Part shown: one piece after another, positions 8,276-17,624 of the stretch
How the letters are laid out: each line of letters starts with the position of its first letter
Position numbering within the stretch: position 1 is the first letter of the stretch
Source: Capillibacterium thermochitinicola
Lineage (GTDB): Bacteria; Bacillota; UBA4882; UBA10575
Assembly: GCF_013664685.1 (NCBI RefSeq)
Contig: NZ_JAAKDE010000002.1
Coordinates: 1 to 64,000, forward strand
Reading direction: 5' to 3'
Length of the DNA: 64,000 nucleotides
The notes under the pieces: generated by a model
Databases searched by the model: none
The model's input: the letters and a program-made list of their open reading frames with translations, nothing else
Told to the model about the DNA's origin: nothing
Made by a program: the position numbers and the translations under genes

Positions 8276-8462
8276 GAAACTCCCCTTCTTTCTCAGTTTT
8301 TTTATGTTCTGTTTATCCCGCTTGAAATGTTTGTTTAACCCGTTTGGCTTTCTTCAAGGCGGTGTTTACGGGCGGATGCGGGGGAAGGTGGTACTTTCCC
8401 GGCTTTTCTTCCTCCCCGTTCAGCTTATTTATATGAAGATGCACGCGAAATGTGACGCTAAA

Positions 8463-8492
8463 ACTATAAAAATTGACATCACCACGCAGCAA
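8463..8492 (-). promoter_or_regulatory. asnB: Possible asnB promoter
   Basis: On the minus strand TTGCTG (8492-8487) and TATAGT (8468-8463) are 18 nt apart. The rest of 8276-8462 is an untranslated leader in which I see no riboswitch. Confidence 0.35.
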
Positions 8493-8522
8493 CTGCCCAC
8501 AAAGGCATAATAATCATGTGTA

Positions 8523-8574
8523 CGTGTATACTTACACGATAATACTTTACATGATGTAAGATATGAGTTAAGAT
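8523..8574 (+). promoter_or_regulatory. Glutamate synthase promoter with GlnR-like operators
   Basis: TTTACA (8546-8551), a 17-nt spacer and TAAGAT (8569-8574) form the promoter. The palindrome TTACA-TGA-TGTAA (8547-8559) overlaps the -35 box, and a second inverted repeat CGTGTA-N4-TACACG (8523-8538) lies just upstream. The same promoter-plus-palindrome layout occurs ahead of the second glnA at 19654, suggesting shared control by GlnR. Confidence 0.6.
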
Positions 8575-8625
8575 GGTGGTAAATTCTTTACAACGGATGA
8601 GAATTTAGTTTGTGGGGTGGGATTA

Positions 8626-9744
8626 ATGGAGACGCGGCGCGATGATGATCAGCAATGCTACGAAGGGCAGATCCGGATCCCGTCCGGGTGTGCGGTGGCC
8701 GGATTCATCAACAAAGCCGGGGAACGGGTGAACGGCCGGACGATTGCGGAGATGATGGCGGTGATGCACGAACGGAGCAACGGCCTGGGCGCCGGTTATG
8801 CCGCCTACGGGATTTACCCGGAATACCGGAAAGCCTATGCATTTCATGTGATCCTGGCGGACGACCGGACCCGGGAAGAGGTGACGACGCTCCTGGCCCG
8901 GTCCTTTAAGATCAATGAACAGCATGAAATTCCGGTCAGACGGACCGGACGTTATAAAAAGGCCCCGCTCCTCTGGCGTTATTTTTGTACCCCCGTGCGG
9001 CCGGACCGCGAAAACGCCATTGAGGAACTAATATTGACGACGACGATGCGGATAAACCGGCTGGCCCCCCGGGCTTCCGTCATGTCCTGCGGCCAGGACC
9101 TGGGGGTCTTTAAAGGGGTCGGGTATCCGGAAGAGATCGCCGAGTTTTACCGGATCGACCAGTACCGGGGGTACAGTTGGATTGGGCACGGCCGTTTCCC
9201 GACCAACACCCCCGGCTGGTGGGGCGGGGCCCATCCGTTCAGTCTGGGGGAGATCGCGGTGGTCCATAACGGGGAGTTGTCTTCCTATGGGACCAATAAG
9301 AGCGTGCTGGAGAATTTCGGTTACGAGCTGAGCCTGCGGACCGATACGGAAGTGCTGGCTTACGCCATTCACCATTTGCGCCGGCAAAACCTGTCCTGGC
9401 CTCTGGTGGCGAAGGTGTTGGCCCCACCCCACTGGACCGAACTGGAACGGATGGGCGAGTCCCAACGGGAGCTTTACACCGCTTTACGCCGGGTTTATGG
9501 AGGGCTTTTGATGAACGGGCCTTTCTCAATCATTGTCGCTTTCCCCGGCGGGTTGCTGGCGCTTAACGACCGGTTGAAGCTGCGCTCCCTGGTGGCGGGG
9601 ACCAGCGGGGCTGACCTCTATTTGGCCAGCGAAGAGGCGGCCGTCCGTCAGGTTTGTCCGCAGGTGGAGGCGGTCTGGTCTTTGCCCGCCGGGGAAGCCT
9701 TGATTTGCCAGGCGGAGGAGGAGAGTGCATGCCACGTAGCTTAA
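8626..9744 (+). CDS. Glutamate synthase, glutaminase (class II amidotransferase) subunit
   Basis: A class II glutamine amidotransferase of the split archaeal/clostridial glutamate synthase type. The nucleophile is the Cys of IPSGCAVAGF after a short propeptide (about residue 22). Other matching segments are GHGRFPTNT, HPFSLGEIAVVHNGEL and the RTDTEVLAY motif. It should liberate ammonia from glutamine for the FMN subunit encoded by the overlapping next gene (16-nt overlap). I chose ATG 8626 over GTG 8617, although the ribosome binding site (GGGGTGGG) is weak for both. Its promoter carries GlnR-like palindromes. Confidence 0.85.
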   Translation: METRRDDDQQCYEGQIRIPSGCAVAGFINKAGERVNGRTIAEMMAVMHERSNGLGAGYAAYGIYPEYRKAYAFHVILADDRTREEVTTLLARSFKINEQHEIPVRRTGRYKKAPLLWRYFCTPVRPDRENAIEELILTTTMRINRLAPRASVMSCGQDLGVFKGVGYPEEIAEFYRIDQYRGYSWIGHGRFPTNTPGWWGGAHPFSLGEIAVVHNGELSSYGTNKSVLENFGYELSLRTDTEVLAYAIHHLRRQNLSWPLVAKVLAPPHWTELERMGESQRELYTALRRVYGGLLMNGPFSIIVAFPGGLLALNDRLKLRSLVAGTSGADLYLASEEAAVRQVCPQVEAVWSLPAGEALICQAEEESACHVA

Positions 9745-11762
9745 TTCCTCCCGAGTTTTTTGTCCTCCGGGATGAAGGGCGTTGTACCAAGTGTAAAGCC
9801 TGTGTCCGCCAGTGCGGGTTTGGCGTCCATGCGGAGGAGCCGGAGGGCGGCTTAAGCGCCAATGACCAGCGCTGTGTCAATTGTCAACGGTGCGTCGTGA
9901 TGTGCCCGGCCGGCGCTTTACGGATCAAGGCCAACGACAGTATCGGCCGGGAGAACGCCTACTGGCCGGGGAGCCGGTTACGGGAAATCTGGCGTCAGGC
10001 GGAGAGCGGCGGGTCGATCCTGACCGGGATGGGTTGTGACCGGAGTTACCCGGTCTACTTTGACCATCTTCTTCTCAATGCCAGTCAGGTTACCAACCCT
10101 TCGATTGACCCCTTGCGGGAACCGATGGAGATCCGGACCTTTTTGGGGCGCAAACCCGAGGAGTTGAGCCTTACCGGGCCGCCGGGCGAGGAAAAGCTGG
10201 CCGGCCCGCTCCCGCCCGCGGTGCGGCTGGAGATGCCGGTGATGTTTGCCGCCATGTCCTTCGGGTCGATCAGTAAAAATGCGGTGCTGGCCCTGGCGCA
10301 AGCGGCAAAGCAGCTGGGGATCATGTTCAATACCGGGGAGGGGGGGATGCATGCCGCACTTGCCCCCTACCGGGAGCACATGATCGTGCAGGTCGCCTCC
10401 GGGCGGTTCGGGGTGGACAGCGCTTACCTGGAGGCCGGGCGGATCATTGAGATTAAGATCGGGCAGGGGGCGAAGCCGGGGATCGGCGGGCACCTGCCCG
10501 GGGAAAAGGTGAATGAGGAGATTGCCCGGACCCGGGGGATCCCCGCCGGGGCGGATGCCATTTCACCCGCGCCCCACCATGACATTTATTCCATCGAGGA
10601 TCTGCGCCAGTTGATTACCACCCTGAAAGAGGCGACGGATTACCGGAAACCCGTGGCCGTGAAGATCGCGGCGGTCCATAATGTGGCGGCGATCGCCAGC
10701 GGGATCGCCCGGGCGGGGGCGGACATCGTTGTCCTTGACGGCCTGCGGGGCGGCACCGGTGCGGCACCCAAGTTGATCCGGGACCACATCGGGCTCCCGG
10801 TTGAACTGGCCGTCGCCGTGGTCGACCGGCGCCTGCGGGAAGAAGGCCTCCGGGAACAGGTTTCTTTGGTGGCGAGCGGGGGGATCCGGTCCAGTGCCGA
10901 CCTGTTAAAGATTGTCTGCCTGGGTGCCGACGCCGTTTATCTTGGGACCGCCGCCCTGCTTGCCCTGGGCTGCCACCTGTGCCAAAAGTGTTACACCGGG
11001 CGGTGCAGTTGGGGGATTGCCACCCAGGACCCCGCTCTCACCCGGCGGCTGGATCCGGAATGGGGGGCGGCGCGGCTGGTCAATCTGCTGACCGCCTGGC
11101 AGCATGAGATTAAGGAGTTTATGGGGGCAATGGGGATTAACGCCTTGGAGAGTTTGCGGGGGAACCGCCTGCAACTGCGGGGCGTCGGTCTGCCCCAAAA
11201 CGAACTGGATCAACTGGGCGTTAAACAGGCCGGCGCCGGCAATACCATGTCCGGCGGGACGATCGTCGTCCGGGGGTCGGCGGGGGACATTGTCGGGTAC
11301 GCGATGCGCGGCGGGAAAATCCTCATTCGCGGGAATGCCGGCTGGCGGGTGGGGATCCACATGAAAAGCGGCGCGCACAGTCCGGCGGTTTTAATCATCG
11401 GGGGTAAGACCGGGGATTTTCTTGGCGAGTACATGGCCGGGGGCACGATCGTGGTTTTGGGGTTGAACCACCCGCTGCCCCGGGAACGGGAAGCGGCCAA
11501 CCCGCTGACCGGTAATTATCTGGCCAGTGGGATGCACGGGGGTGTGATCTATATCCGGGGCCGGGTTCCCGCCTGGCAGATCCGCGGGCAAGTGCAGGTG
11601 GAACTAACGACGCCGGAAGAATCCCCCGCGCTCCGGAGTTGGATCGACCAATTTGCCGCCGGGTTGAACCTGGATTGTACCGCTTTGTACCGGGAGGCGT
11701 TCAGCCGCCTGACGCCACGGGGGGCCAGACCCTATGCCCACCTGTATGATCACTCGGCATAG
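9729..11762 (+). CDS. gltB: Glutamate synthase large subunit: ferredoxin + FMN + GXGXG domains
   Basis: 677 residues in three parts. Residues ~15-75 hold two 4Fe-4S ferredoxin motifs (CTKCKACVRQC and CVNCQRCVVMC). The middle is the FMN-binding glutamate synthase barrel, with GEGGMH, KIGQGAKPG, the LDGLRGGTGA segment, and the cluster motif CHLCQKCYTGRC. The last ~200 residues are the GXGXG beta-helix that in other bacteria is the C-terminal domain or a separate subunit. Together with the preceding glutaminase subunit it converts 2-oxoglutarate and glutamine to two glutamates, probably drawing electrons through the ferredoxin clusters rather than from NADPH directly, as no NADPH subunit is nearby. 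ATG 9729 follows GGAGGAG. Confidence 0.9.
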   Translation: MPRSLIPPEFFVLRDEGRCTKCKACVRQCGFGVHAEEPEGGLSANDQRCVNCQRCVVMCPAGALRIKANDSIGRENAYWPGSRLREIWRQAESGGSILTGMGCDRSYPVYFDHLLLNASQVTNPSIDPLREPMEIRTFLGRKPEELSLTGPPGEEKLAGPLPPAVRLEMPVMFAAMSFGSISKNAVLALAQAAKQLGIMFNTGEGGMHAALAPYREHMIVQVASGRFGVDSAYLEAGRIIEIKIGQGAKPGIGGHLPGEKVNEEIARTRGIPAGADAISPAPHHDIYSIEDLRQLITTLKEATDYRKPVAVKIAAVHNVAAIASGIARAGADIVVLDGLRGGTGAAPKLIRDHIGLPVELAVAVVDRRLREEGLREQVSLVASGGIRSSADLLKIVCLGADAVYLGTAALLALGCHLCQKCYTGRCSWGIATQDPALTRRLDPEWGAARLVNLLTAWQHEIKEFMGAMGINALESLRGNRLQLRGVGLPQNELDQLGVKQAGAGNTMSGGTIVVRGSAGDIVGYAMRGGKILIRGNAGWRVGIHMKSGAHSPAVLIIGGKTGDFLGEYMAGGTIVVLGLNHPLPREREAANPLTGNYLASGMHGGVIYIRGRVPAWQIRGQVQVELTTPEESPALRSWIDQFAAGLNLDCTALYREAFSRLTPRGARPYAHLYDHSA

Positions 11763-11809
11763 AAGCGAGGAAAATCTAACACGAATACGATATATATTTC
11801 GTAAAATCT

Positions 11810-11849
11810 TACATTACCAATTGACAAAGCAGTGGTATAGTGTTAAGAT
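11810..11849 (+). promoter_or_regulatory. glnA: Promoter of first glnA
   Basis: TTGACA (11821-11826), 17-nt spacer, TAAGAT (11844-11849). A TTACA half-site (11809-11813) precedes the -35 box, while TGACA at the -35 and TGTTA at the -10 (11841-11845) resemble the half-sites TNACA and TGTNA of GlnR-type operators. Confidence 0.6.
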
Positions 11850-11890
11850 CCCTTCATTAAAATGACACATAAAAGAGACGGGGGAGTAAA

Positions 11891-13222
11891 ATGGCTGGTT
11901 TGACCAAAAAACAGATTTTAAAGATGGCGGAAGAGCAAAAGGTGAAGTTTGTCCGCTTGCAATTCACCGATATTCTAGGGATCGTCAAAAACGTGGCGAT
12001 CACCGTCGACCAATTGGAAGATGCGTTGGACGGGAAAATCATGTTTGACGGCTCGTCGATTGAAGGTTTTGTCCGGATTCAAGAATCCGACATGTATTTA
12101 AAACCGGATTATGACACTTATACCTTGTTTCCCTGGTCACCGCAGGGGGAGGCGGTCGCCCGGTTGATCTGTGATGTTTATGATGCGGAAGGGCGGCCCT
12201 TCGCCGGTTGTCCCCGGGGGATCCTCCGGAGAGCATTGGCCGAAGCGGAAGCCCTGGGGTATGAGCTTAAAGTCGGGCCGGAGCCGGAGTTTTTCCTCTT
12301 TGAAACCGACGAGGAGGGCTACCCGCTGGTCAAGGTGCACGATCATGCCGGGTATTTCGACCTGGCCCCGGCCGACCGGGGGGAAGAAGCCCGGCGGGAG
12401 ATTGTGCTGGCTTTGGAGGCCATGGGCTTCAAGATTGAAACCTCCCATCATGAGGTCGCTCCCAGTCAGCACGAGATTGATTTTAAGTACACAAATGCCC
12501 TGACGACGGCCGATAACATTGTCACCTTCCGGTTTGTGACCAAAATCATTGCGCAGCGCTTCGGATTGTGCGCCACCTTTATGCCGAAACCTGTTTACGG
12601 CCAGAACGGTTCCGGGATGCACCTTCACCAGTCCTTGTTCCGGGGGGAGACCAATCTGTTCTACGATCCGGAGAATGAGTTGGGCTTGAGCGAGCTCGCC
12701 CTCCATTATATCGGGGGAATCCTGGCCCATGCCAAGGCCTTGGCGGCCGTAACCAACCCTTGTGTCAACTCCTATAAACGGCTGGTGCCCGGGTATGAAG
12801 CTCCGGTTTATCTTTCCTGGTCGGCCAAGAACCGGAGTGCGCTGATCCGGATCCCGGCCGCCCGGGGACTCGGGACCAGGATCGAGCTGCGCAACCCCGA
12901 CCCCACGGCCAACCCCTATCTGGCCTTGGCGGTGATCCTCAAAGCCGGCCTGGACGGCATCAAGAACAAGATTGACCCGGGTCCGCAGCGGTTTAATAAC
13001 ATCTTTGAAATGACGGCCGCCGAGCGGCAGGCCGCGGGGATTGAAAGTCTGCCGGGCAGCCTGAGGGAAGCCCTGGATTATCTGGAGCGGGATCCGCTGC
13101 TCCGGGAGACCCTCGGCGAGCATGTTTACACCAACTATCTCCGGGCCAAAGAACTGGAATGGGACGAATACCGGACGCAAGTGCACGATTGGGAAATAAA
13201 ACGGTATTTACAGGTCTATTAA
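11891..13222 (+). CDS. glnA: Glutamine synthetase type I (first copy)
   Basis: 443 residues, the length of Gram-positive GSI-alpha enzymes, making glutamine from glutamate, ammonia and ATP. Visible signatures: DGSSIEGF, DPDYDTYTLFPW-like N-terminal segment, GPEPEFFLFE (metal ligands), SHHEVAPSQHEID, the NGSGMHLHQS ATP site, and NSYKRLVPGYEAP. The adenylylation tyrosine region of type I-beta enzymes is absent, which fits control by GlnR and feedback. A second, clearly paralogous copy is encoded at 19713. It stands alone between glutamate synthase and nadE. Confidence 0.95.
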   Translation: MAGLTKKQILKMAEEQKVKFVRLQFTDILGIVKNVAITVDQLEDALDGKIMFDGSSIEGFVRIQESDMYLKPDYDTYTLFPWSPQGEAVARLICDVYDAEGRPFAGCPRGILRRALAEAEALGYELKVGPEPEFFLFETDEEGYPLVKVHDHAGYFDLAPADRGEEARREIVLALEAMGFKIETSHHEVAPSQHEIDFKYTNALTTADNIVTFRFVTKIIAQRFGLCATFMPKPVYGQNGSGMHLHQSLFRGETNLFYDPENELGLSELALHYIGGILAHAKALAAVTNPCVNSYKRLVPGYEAPVYLSWSAKNRSALIRIPAARGLGTRIELRNPDPTANPYLALAVILKAGLDGIKNKIDPGPQRFNNIFEMTAAERQAAGIESLPGSLREALDYLERDPLLRETLGEHVYTNYLRAKELEWDEYRTQVHDWEIKRYLQVY

Positions 13223-13338
13223 CCGGGCCGGCCGGGTAAATCTATTAATGACCAGGAAAGCCTTAAAGGCGATTCAGGTTGTTTGACCGCTAGAGCTGGT
13301 ATCAACGACGAGAGTATTTGCCAAATAGGAGGAACCCG

Positions 13339-14067
13339 ATGGACTACGCGGCGGTTTACGAAAAAATAGTGGCTTGGCTCCGGGCGGCGGTGGCTGCGGC
13401 CAACGCCAAAGGTTTAGTGGTGGGGATAAGCGGCGGGGTTGATTCGGCGGTTACGGCCGTGCTTTGCAAGGCGGCTTGTCCCGAATCGACCCTGGGCTTA
13501 ATCCTCCCGATTAAGAGTGACCCCAAGGATGTGATGGATGCGCGAATGGTGGCCCGGGAATACAAGATTCCCGTCCGCGTGATTGAGCTTTCCGGTGTCT
13601 TCGAACAATTACTGGAGGAAGTGAGCGGTTGGGGAGGGCAGGAAAGTTCCCCCTTGGCCGTGGCCAACCTGAAAGCACGTTTGCGGATGACCGCCTTGTA
13701 TTATATGGCCAACGAGTATAACTATTTGGTCGTCGGGACCGGCAACGCCACCGAGTTGGCTTTGGGCTATTTTACCAAATACGGGGACGGCGGGGTTGAC
13801 CTTTTACCGCTGGGCAATCTTGCGAAAGCGGATGTCTACGGACTTGCGCGCCATCTGAAAATACCGGACGCCATTGTTGCCAAAGCGCCCAGCGCCGGCT
13901 TGCTGCCCGGGCAAACCGACGAAGGGGAGCTGGGGTATAGTTATCAAGCGTTGGAAGCCGTTTTGTACGGCAACGGCGGGGATCCGGCGGTCCGGGCCTT
14001 TGTGGAGAAGCGCCGGGAGGAGAACCGGCACAAACTGACCCCGCCCCCGCGGGCACCGCTCCCTTGA
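13339..14067 (+). CDS. nadE: NAD synthetase, ammonia-dependent
   Basis: Adenylates nicotinic acid adenine dinucleotide and amidates it to NAD. The ATP-pyrophosphatase P-loop ISGGVDSAV is at residues ~34-42, and the C-terminal segment KAPSAGLLPGQTDEGELGYSY is diagnostic. At 242 residues it lacks the nitrilase-type glutaminase domain, so it must use free ammonia or ammonia from a separate source. ATG 13339 follows AGGAGG. It is a single gene between glnA and the T-box leader of aspS2. Confidence 0.92.
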   Translation: MDYAAVYEKIVAWLRAAVAAANAKGLVVGISGGVDSAVTAVLCKAACPESTLGLILPIKSDPKDVMDARMVAREYKIPVRVIELSGVFEQLLEEVSGWGGQESSPLAVANLKARLRMTALYYMANEYNYLVVGTGNATELALGYFTKYGDGGVDLLPLGNLAKADVYGLARHLKIPDAIVAKAPSAGLLPGQTDEGELGYSYQALEAVLYGNGGDPAVRAFVEKRREENRHKLTPPPRAPLP

Positions 14068-14108
14068 ACCTGGTAACCCACGTTTTGGAACCGCGGGTCA
14101 TCTTATGG

Positions 14109-14137
14109 TTGACAAAATGGTTGTTTTTGGGTATATT
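14109..14137 (+). promoter_or_regulatory. Promoter of T-box/aspS2-gatCAB operon
   Basis: TTGACA (14109-14114), 17-nt spacer and TATATT (14132-14137), with the T-box leader starting just after it. Confidence 0.75.
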
Positions 14138-14149
14138 TTTATAAAATTT

Positions 14150-14443
14150 AGCCTTGGGAAAAAGCGAGGATGAGGAGGAGTACTCACCGCGGCACACCTG
14201 AAAGAGAGTCCGGGCGGGTGGAAACCGGATAGGTGGGCGGTGAGGAAGAACACCCCTGAGCAGCCACCCGAAACGGCGCCTTTTTGGCAGGCGGGCGGAG
14301 TAGACGTGGACGGAACCTTCACCGTTAAAAGAAGGGGCAGTTCGCAATGGAGGTGCGGACTGTGGAAACGAGTGAACCGGATACGGTTAAGATGGGTGGC
14401 ACCGCGAGCAAAGTCTCGTCCCGCAAGGGACGGGACTTTTTTT
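14150..14443 (+). ncRNA. T-box riboswitch, Asn (overlapping Glu) specifier
   Basis: A tRNA-sensing leader. Stem I elements are present: the AGTA bulge near 14180 and the AGAGAGTCCGGGCGGGTGG distal part. The 3' side of the specifier loop reads GGAAGAACACC, in which AAC (14249-14251, Asn) overlaps GAA (14248-14250, Glu) by a one-base shift. The conserved T-box sequence GGGTGGCACCGCG lies at 14394-14406. A 10-bp terminator hairpin with a T-run follows (14413-14443). Uncharged tRNA should stabilise the antiterminator and turn on aspS2-gatCAB. Confidence 0.93.
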
Positions 14444-14472
14444 ATACCAATGGGGAGAAAGGAGGACTGTGC

Positions 14473-15762
14473 ATGGAGAGAACTTTGGCGAAAGAAGCCC
14501 GGCAAAAGGCCGGCTGCAGGATCCGGCTGTGCGGTTGGGTGCACCGCCTCCGCGATCTGGGGAACCTGACCTTTTTGCTCCTCCGGGACCGGAGCGGGTT
14601 GATCCAGGTGGTGCTGGAGGGGAAGGACCATCCGGAACTGCGCCTGGAAACGGTGGTGACGGTCGAGGGGAAGGTGGTGGCTAACGACAAAGCCCCAGGT
14701 AAAGTAGAGATCCAAGAGGCGAAGGTGGAAGTAATCTCGGAAGTGGAGTACGACCATTTACCCCTGGCCGTGAACGCCAAGGAAATTAAGGAAGGACTGG
14801 ACACCATCCTCAACCACCGGGTGTTGAGCCTGAGGAGTCCCTTGGTGCACGGGATCTTCCTTGTCCAGCAGGAGATCATCCGGGCCTTCCGCGACTTTTT
14901 CCGGGCCCGGGGGTTTACCGAAATCCAGACGCCGAAGATCGTGGCCGAGGGGGCGGAAGGCGGGGCGGAGATGTTCCCGGTCAAGTACTTTAAAAAGCGG
15001 GCTTATCTTGCCCAAAGCCCGCAGTTTTACAAACAGATGATGGTTGCGGCCGGGTATGAACGGGTCTTTGAGGTCGGCCACGCCTACCGGGCGGAGTTGC
15101 ACAACACGACCCGCCACCTGAACGAGTATATCAGCCTGGACGTGGAAATGGGCTTTATCCGGGATGAGAATGATCTAATGGCGATCGAGAATGAATTTTT
15201 GCGTTATCTCTTCTCTGTCCTGCCGGAGACCTGCGGTGAGGAACTGGCCCAACACGGCGTGGAACTCGCCGACCCCGGGGAGATCCCCAGACTCTCCGTC
15301 CGTGAAGCGCAGGCGCTCCTCCAGAAGGAATACGGCAAAAGATTGCCCGCCGGGCAGATCGATGCCGAAGCGGAGAAACTGCTTGGCCGGTATATCAAGG
15401 AGAAAACCGGCAGCGACTTTCTCTTTCTGACCGCCTTTCCCGTGGCGAAACGGCCGGTTTATGCCATGCCGATGGAGGATGAGCCGGCCCTCACCAAGAG
15501 TTTTGATCTGTTATACAAAGGGTTGGAGATTACCACCGGCGGGCAGCGGATCCACCGTTACCGCATGCTCTACGACAAGATGCAGGCTTTTGGGCTGAAT
15601 CCGGAAGATTTCGGATTCTACTTGGATACTTTCAAATACGGCGTCCCGCCCCATGGCGGCTTTGCCATCGGCTGCGAACGCTTGACCATGCAGCTTTTGA
15701 ACTTGGCGAATATTCGGGAAGCCAGCCTTTTCCCGCGGGATGTGGAGCGGGTTATCCCGTAA
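14473..15762 (+). CDS. aspS2: Aspartyl-tRNA synthetase, archaeal-type AspRS2 (tRNA-Asn charging)
   Basis: 429 residues from ATG 14473 (GGAGG 8 nt upstream). The N-terminal OB fold (CGWVHRLRDLGNLTFLLLRD) and the class II core (motif 2 with FEVGHAYRAE, motif 3 with GFAIGCERLTMQLL) are those of the short archaeal-type AspRS, not the ~590-residue bacterial type. In Clostridia this second AspRS mischarges tRNA-Asn with aspartate for the GatCAB amidotransferase. That role is supported here by the T-box with an Asn specifier in front and gatC-gatA-gatB directly behind. The asparagine synthase in the window is broken, so tRNA-dependent amidation may be the main asparagine source for translation. Confidence 0.9.
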   Translation: MERTLAKEARQKAGCRIRLCGWVHRLRDLGNLTFLLLRDRSGLIQVVLEGKDHPELRLETVVTVEGKVVANDKAPGKVEIQEAKVEVISEVEYDHLPLAVNAKEIKEGLDTILNHRVLSLRSPLVHGIFLVQQEIIRAFRDFFRARGFTEIQTPKIVAEGAEGGAEMFPVKYFKKRAYLAQSPQFYKQMMVAAGYERVFEVGHAYRAELHNTTRHLNEYISLDVEMGFIRDENDLMAIENEFLRYLFSVLPETCGEELAQHGVELADPGEIPRLSVREAQALLQKEYGKRLPAGQIDAEAEKLLGRYIKEKTGSDFLFLTAFPVAKRPVYAMPMEDEPALTKSFDLLYKGLEITTGGQRIHRYRMLYDKMQAFGLNPEDFGFYLDTFKYGVPPHGGFAIGCERLTMQLLNLANIREASLFPRDVERVIP

Positions 15763-15819
15763 GGGGATCGCCAACGCAACTTTATTAAGCAAAGGAAGGA
15801 AGAAAGGAGCGGAGTTGAG

Positions 15820-16107
15820 ATGCGGGTTAGCGAAGACGAAGTCCGCCGGGTGGCGGAACTGGCCCGGCTGGCGTTTTCCGAAGCCGAACTCCGGCAGTTG
15901 GCCGGGGAATTCAACCGGATTTTAGAGGCCTTTGCCAAGCTGAACGAGGTGGATACCACCGGTGTTCCGCCGACTGCCCATGTCCAGAAAGTGAAGAACC
16001 GTTTCCGGGCCGATGAGGTTAAACCTTCTCTGCCCAGGACGGAAGTGTTGCGTAACGCCGGCGCAGCGAAGGATGGCAGCTTCGTGGCGCCGCTGATTAT
16101 GGAATAG
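15820..16107 (+). CDS. gatC: Asp-tRNA(Asn)/Glu-tRNA(Gln) amidotransferase subunit C
   Basis: 95 residues; the usual GatC start (MRVSEDEVRRVAELARLAF) and the C-terminal LRNA motif are present. GatC wraps around GatA and stabilises the GatCAB complex. It begins 57 nt after aspS2 with an AAAGGAGCGGAG site and is 11 nt ahead of gatA. Confidence 0.93.
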   Translation: MRVSEDEVRRVAELARLAFSEAELRQLAGEFNRILEAFAKLNEVDTTGVPPTAHVQKVKNRFRADEVKPSLPRTEVLRNAGAAKDGSFVAPLIME

Positions 16108-16118
16108 GAGGCGCGGGG

Positions 16119-17624
16119 ATGGAACTTTGCGATTTGACGCTGCATGAAATTAAAGACCTCTTCACGCGGAAAGAGGTTTTGCCCTCGATGGTCCTGTCCT
16201 CGGTGGTCAAGAGAATCGAGGAAGCAGAGGAGAACCTCGGCGCTTACCTGGCGTTGGATTTGGAAGCGGCCTTTGCGGCCGCCCGGGCGGCCGACGACCG
16301 GATCAAAACGGGCAACGCTTTGGGGGTCCTGGACGGGATTCCCGTGGCGATCAAGGACAATCTCTGTCAGGCGGGAAAGGAGACGACTTGTGCCTCCCGG
16401 ATCTTGCAGGGATATGTGCCGCCCTATACGGCGACGGCGGTGCAGAAACTTATGGACCAGGGCGCGCTGATCCTCGGCCGGACCAATATGGACGAGTTTG
16501 CCATGGGTTCTTCCACCGAGAACTCGGCGGTCAAACCGACGAAAAACCCCTGGGACCCCCGGCTGGTGCCGGGTGGTTCGAGCGGCGGTTCGGCCGCGGC
16601 GGTGGCGGCCGGTGAAGCCATTGCCGCCCTCGGCTCCGACACCGGGGGCTCGATCCGCCAACCGGCGGCCTTTTGCGGGGTGACCGGCCTGAAACCGACC
16701 TACGGGTTGGTTTCCCGTTACGGGCTGGTCGCTTTCGCCTCTTCCTTTGACCAGATTGGCCCGCTCACCAAGGATGCGGAGGATTGTGCCTTAATGCTCT
16801 CGGCCATGGCCGGCTTTGACCCGTTGGATTCCACTTCCGTCCGGGGTACGCCGGTGGATTACACACAAGAATTGGATCGGGAACTTACCGGGCGGACGAT
16901 CGGCCTGCCCCGGGAGTATTTCGGGGAGGGCGTGGACACGGAGGTCGGACGGATTGTCATGGCAGCGGTCGCCCAACTGGAAGATCTGGGCGCCCGGGTT
17001 GTGGAAATTTCCTTAAAAATGACCGAGTACGCCCTTCCGGTCTACTATCTGATCTCTTCGGCGGAGGCCAGTTCCAATCTGGGCAGGTACGACGGGATTC
17101 GCTACGGGCGGGCGGCGGCGGGCCGGGAGGATCTGGCCGCCTACTATACCCGGACCAGGGCCGAGGGGTTTGGGCCGGAGGTCAAACGCCGGATTATGCT
17201 CGGCACCTATGCGCTGAGCGCCGGGTATTACGAGGCCTATTACCAAAAAGCCCAACAGGTCAGGACCTTGATCTGCCGGGAATTCGCGGAGGCGTTCCGG
17301 GTGGTGGACGCGATCGTGACCCCCACTTCGCCGACGCTCCCGTTCCGGCTGGGGGAAAGGCTCACCGATCCCCTGGCGATGTACATGTCCGATGTTTGTA
17401 CCGTCCCGGTGAACATTGCCGGCCTGCCCGCCCTTTCCATTCCTTGCGGCTTCGCCCGGGGGTTGCCGGTGGGGTTGCAGATTATCGGCCGGCCGTTTGC
17501 CGAGACGACCATTTTGAACATTGCCCACCAGTACCAAAAGGTGACCGGTCATCACCGGGCACGGCCGTGCGGAACCGGACACGACCGTGCGGAGCAGGAA
17601 GGGGGGAGCCCGGATGAAGTTTGA
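16119..17624 (+). CDS. gatA: Asp-tRNA(Asn)/Glu-tRNA(Gln) amidotransferase subunit A
   Basis: Amidase-signature glutaminase that supplies ammonia to GatB. The Ser-cisSer-Lys triad is in place: Lys in IPVAIKDN (about residue 80), cis-Ser in PGGSSGGSAAA, and the nucleophilic Ser in GSDTGGSIRQPAAFCG. It has 501 residues, slightly longer than usual because of a polar C-terminal tail that overlaps the start of gatB by 11 nt. The tail of the protein (rich in R, H, G, E) probably has no function beyond that overlap. Confidence 0.95.
   Translation: MELCDLTLHEIKDLFTRKEVLPSMVLSSVVKRIEEAEENLGAYLALDLEAAFAAARAADDRIKTGNALGVLDGIPVAIKDNLCQAGKETTCASRILQGYVPPYTATAVQKLMDQGALILGRTNMDEFAMGSSTENSAVKPTKNPWDPRLVPGGSSGGSAAAVAAGEAIAALGSDTGGSIRQPAAFCGVTGLKPTYGLVSRYGLVAFASSFDQIGPLTKDAEDCALMLSAMAGFDPLDSTSVRGTPVDYTQELDRELTGRTIGLPREYFGEGVDTEVGRIVMAAVAQLEDLGARVVEISLKMTEYALPVYYLISSAEASSNLGRYDGIRYGRAAAGREDLAAYYTRTRAEGFGPEVKRRIMLGTYALSAGYYEAYYQKAQQVRTLICREFAEAFRVVDAIVTPTSPTLPFRLGERLTDPLAMYMSDVCTVPVNIAGLPALSIPCGFARGLPVGLQIIGRPFAETTILNIAHQYQKVTGHHRARPCGTGHDRAEQEGGSPDEV

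Noticed and set aside
8617-8625. GTG start for the glutamate synthase glutaminase gene
   Set aside because: No site ahead of it; ATG 8626 keeps the short propeptide expected before the catalytic Cys.
12137-13186. 349-codon ORF opposite the first glnA
   Set aside because: Antisense shadow of glnA; the same thing occurs opposite carB, gatB and others.
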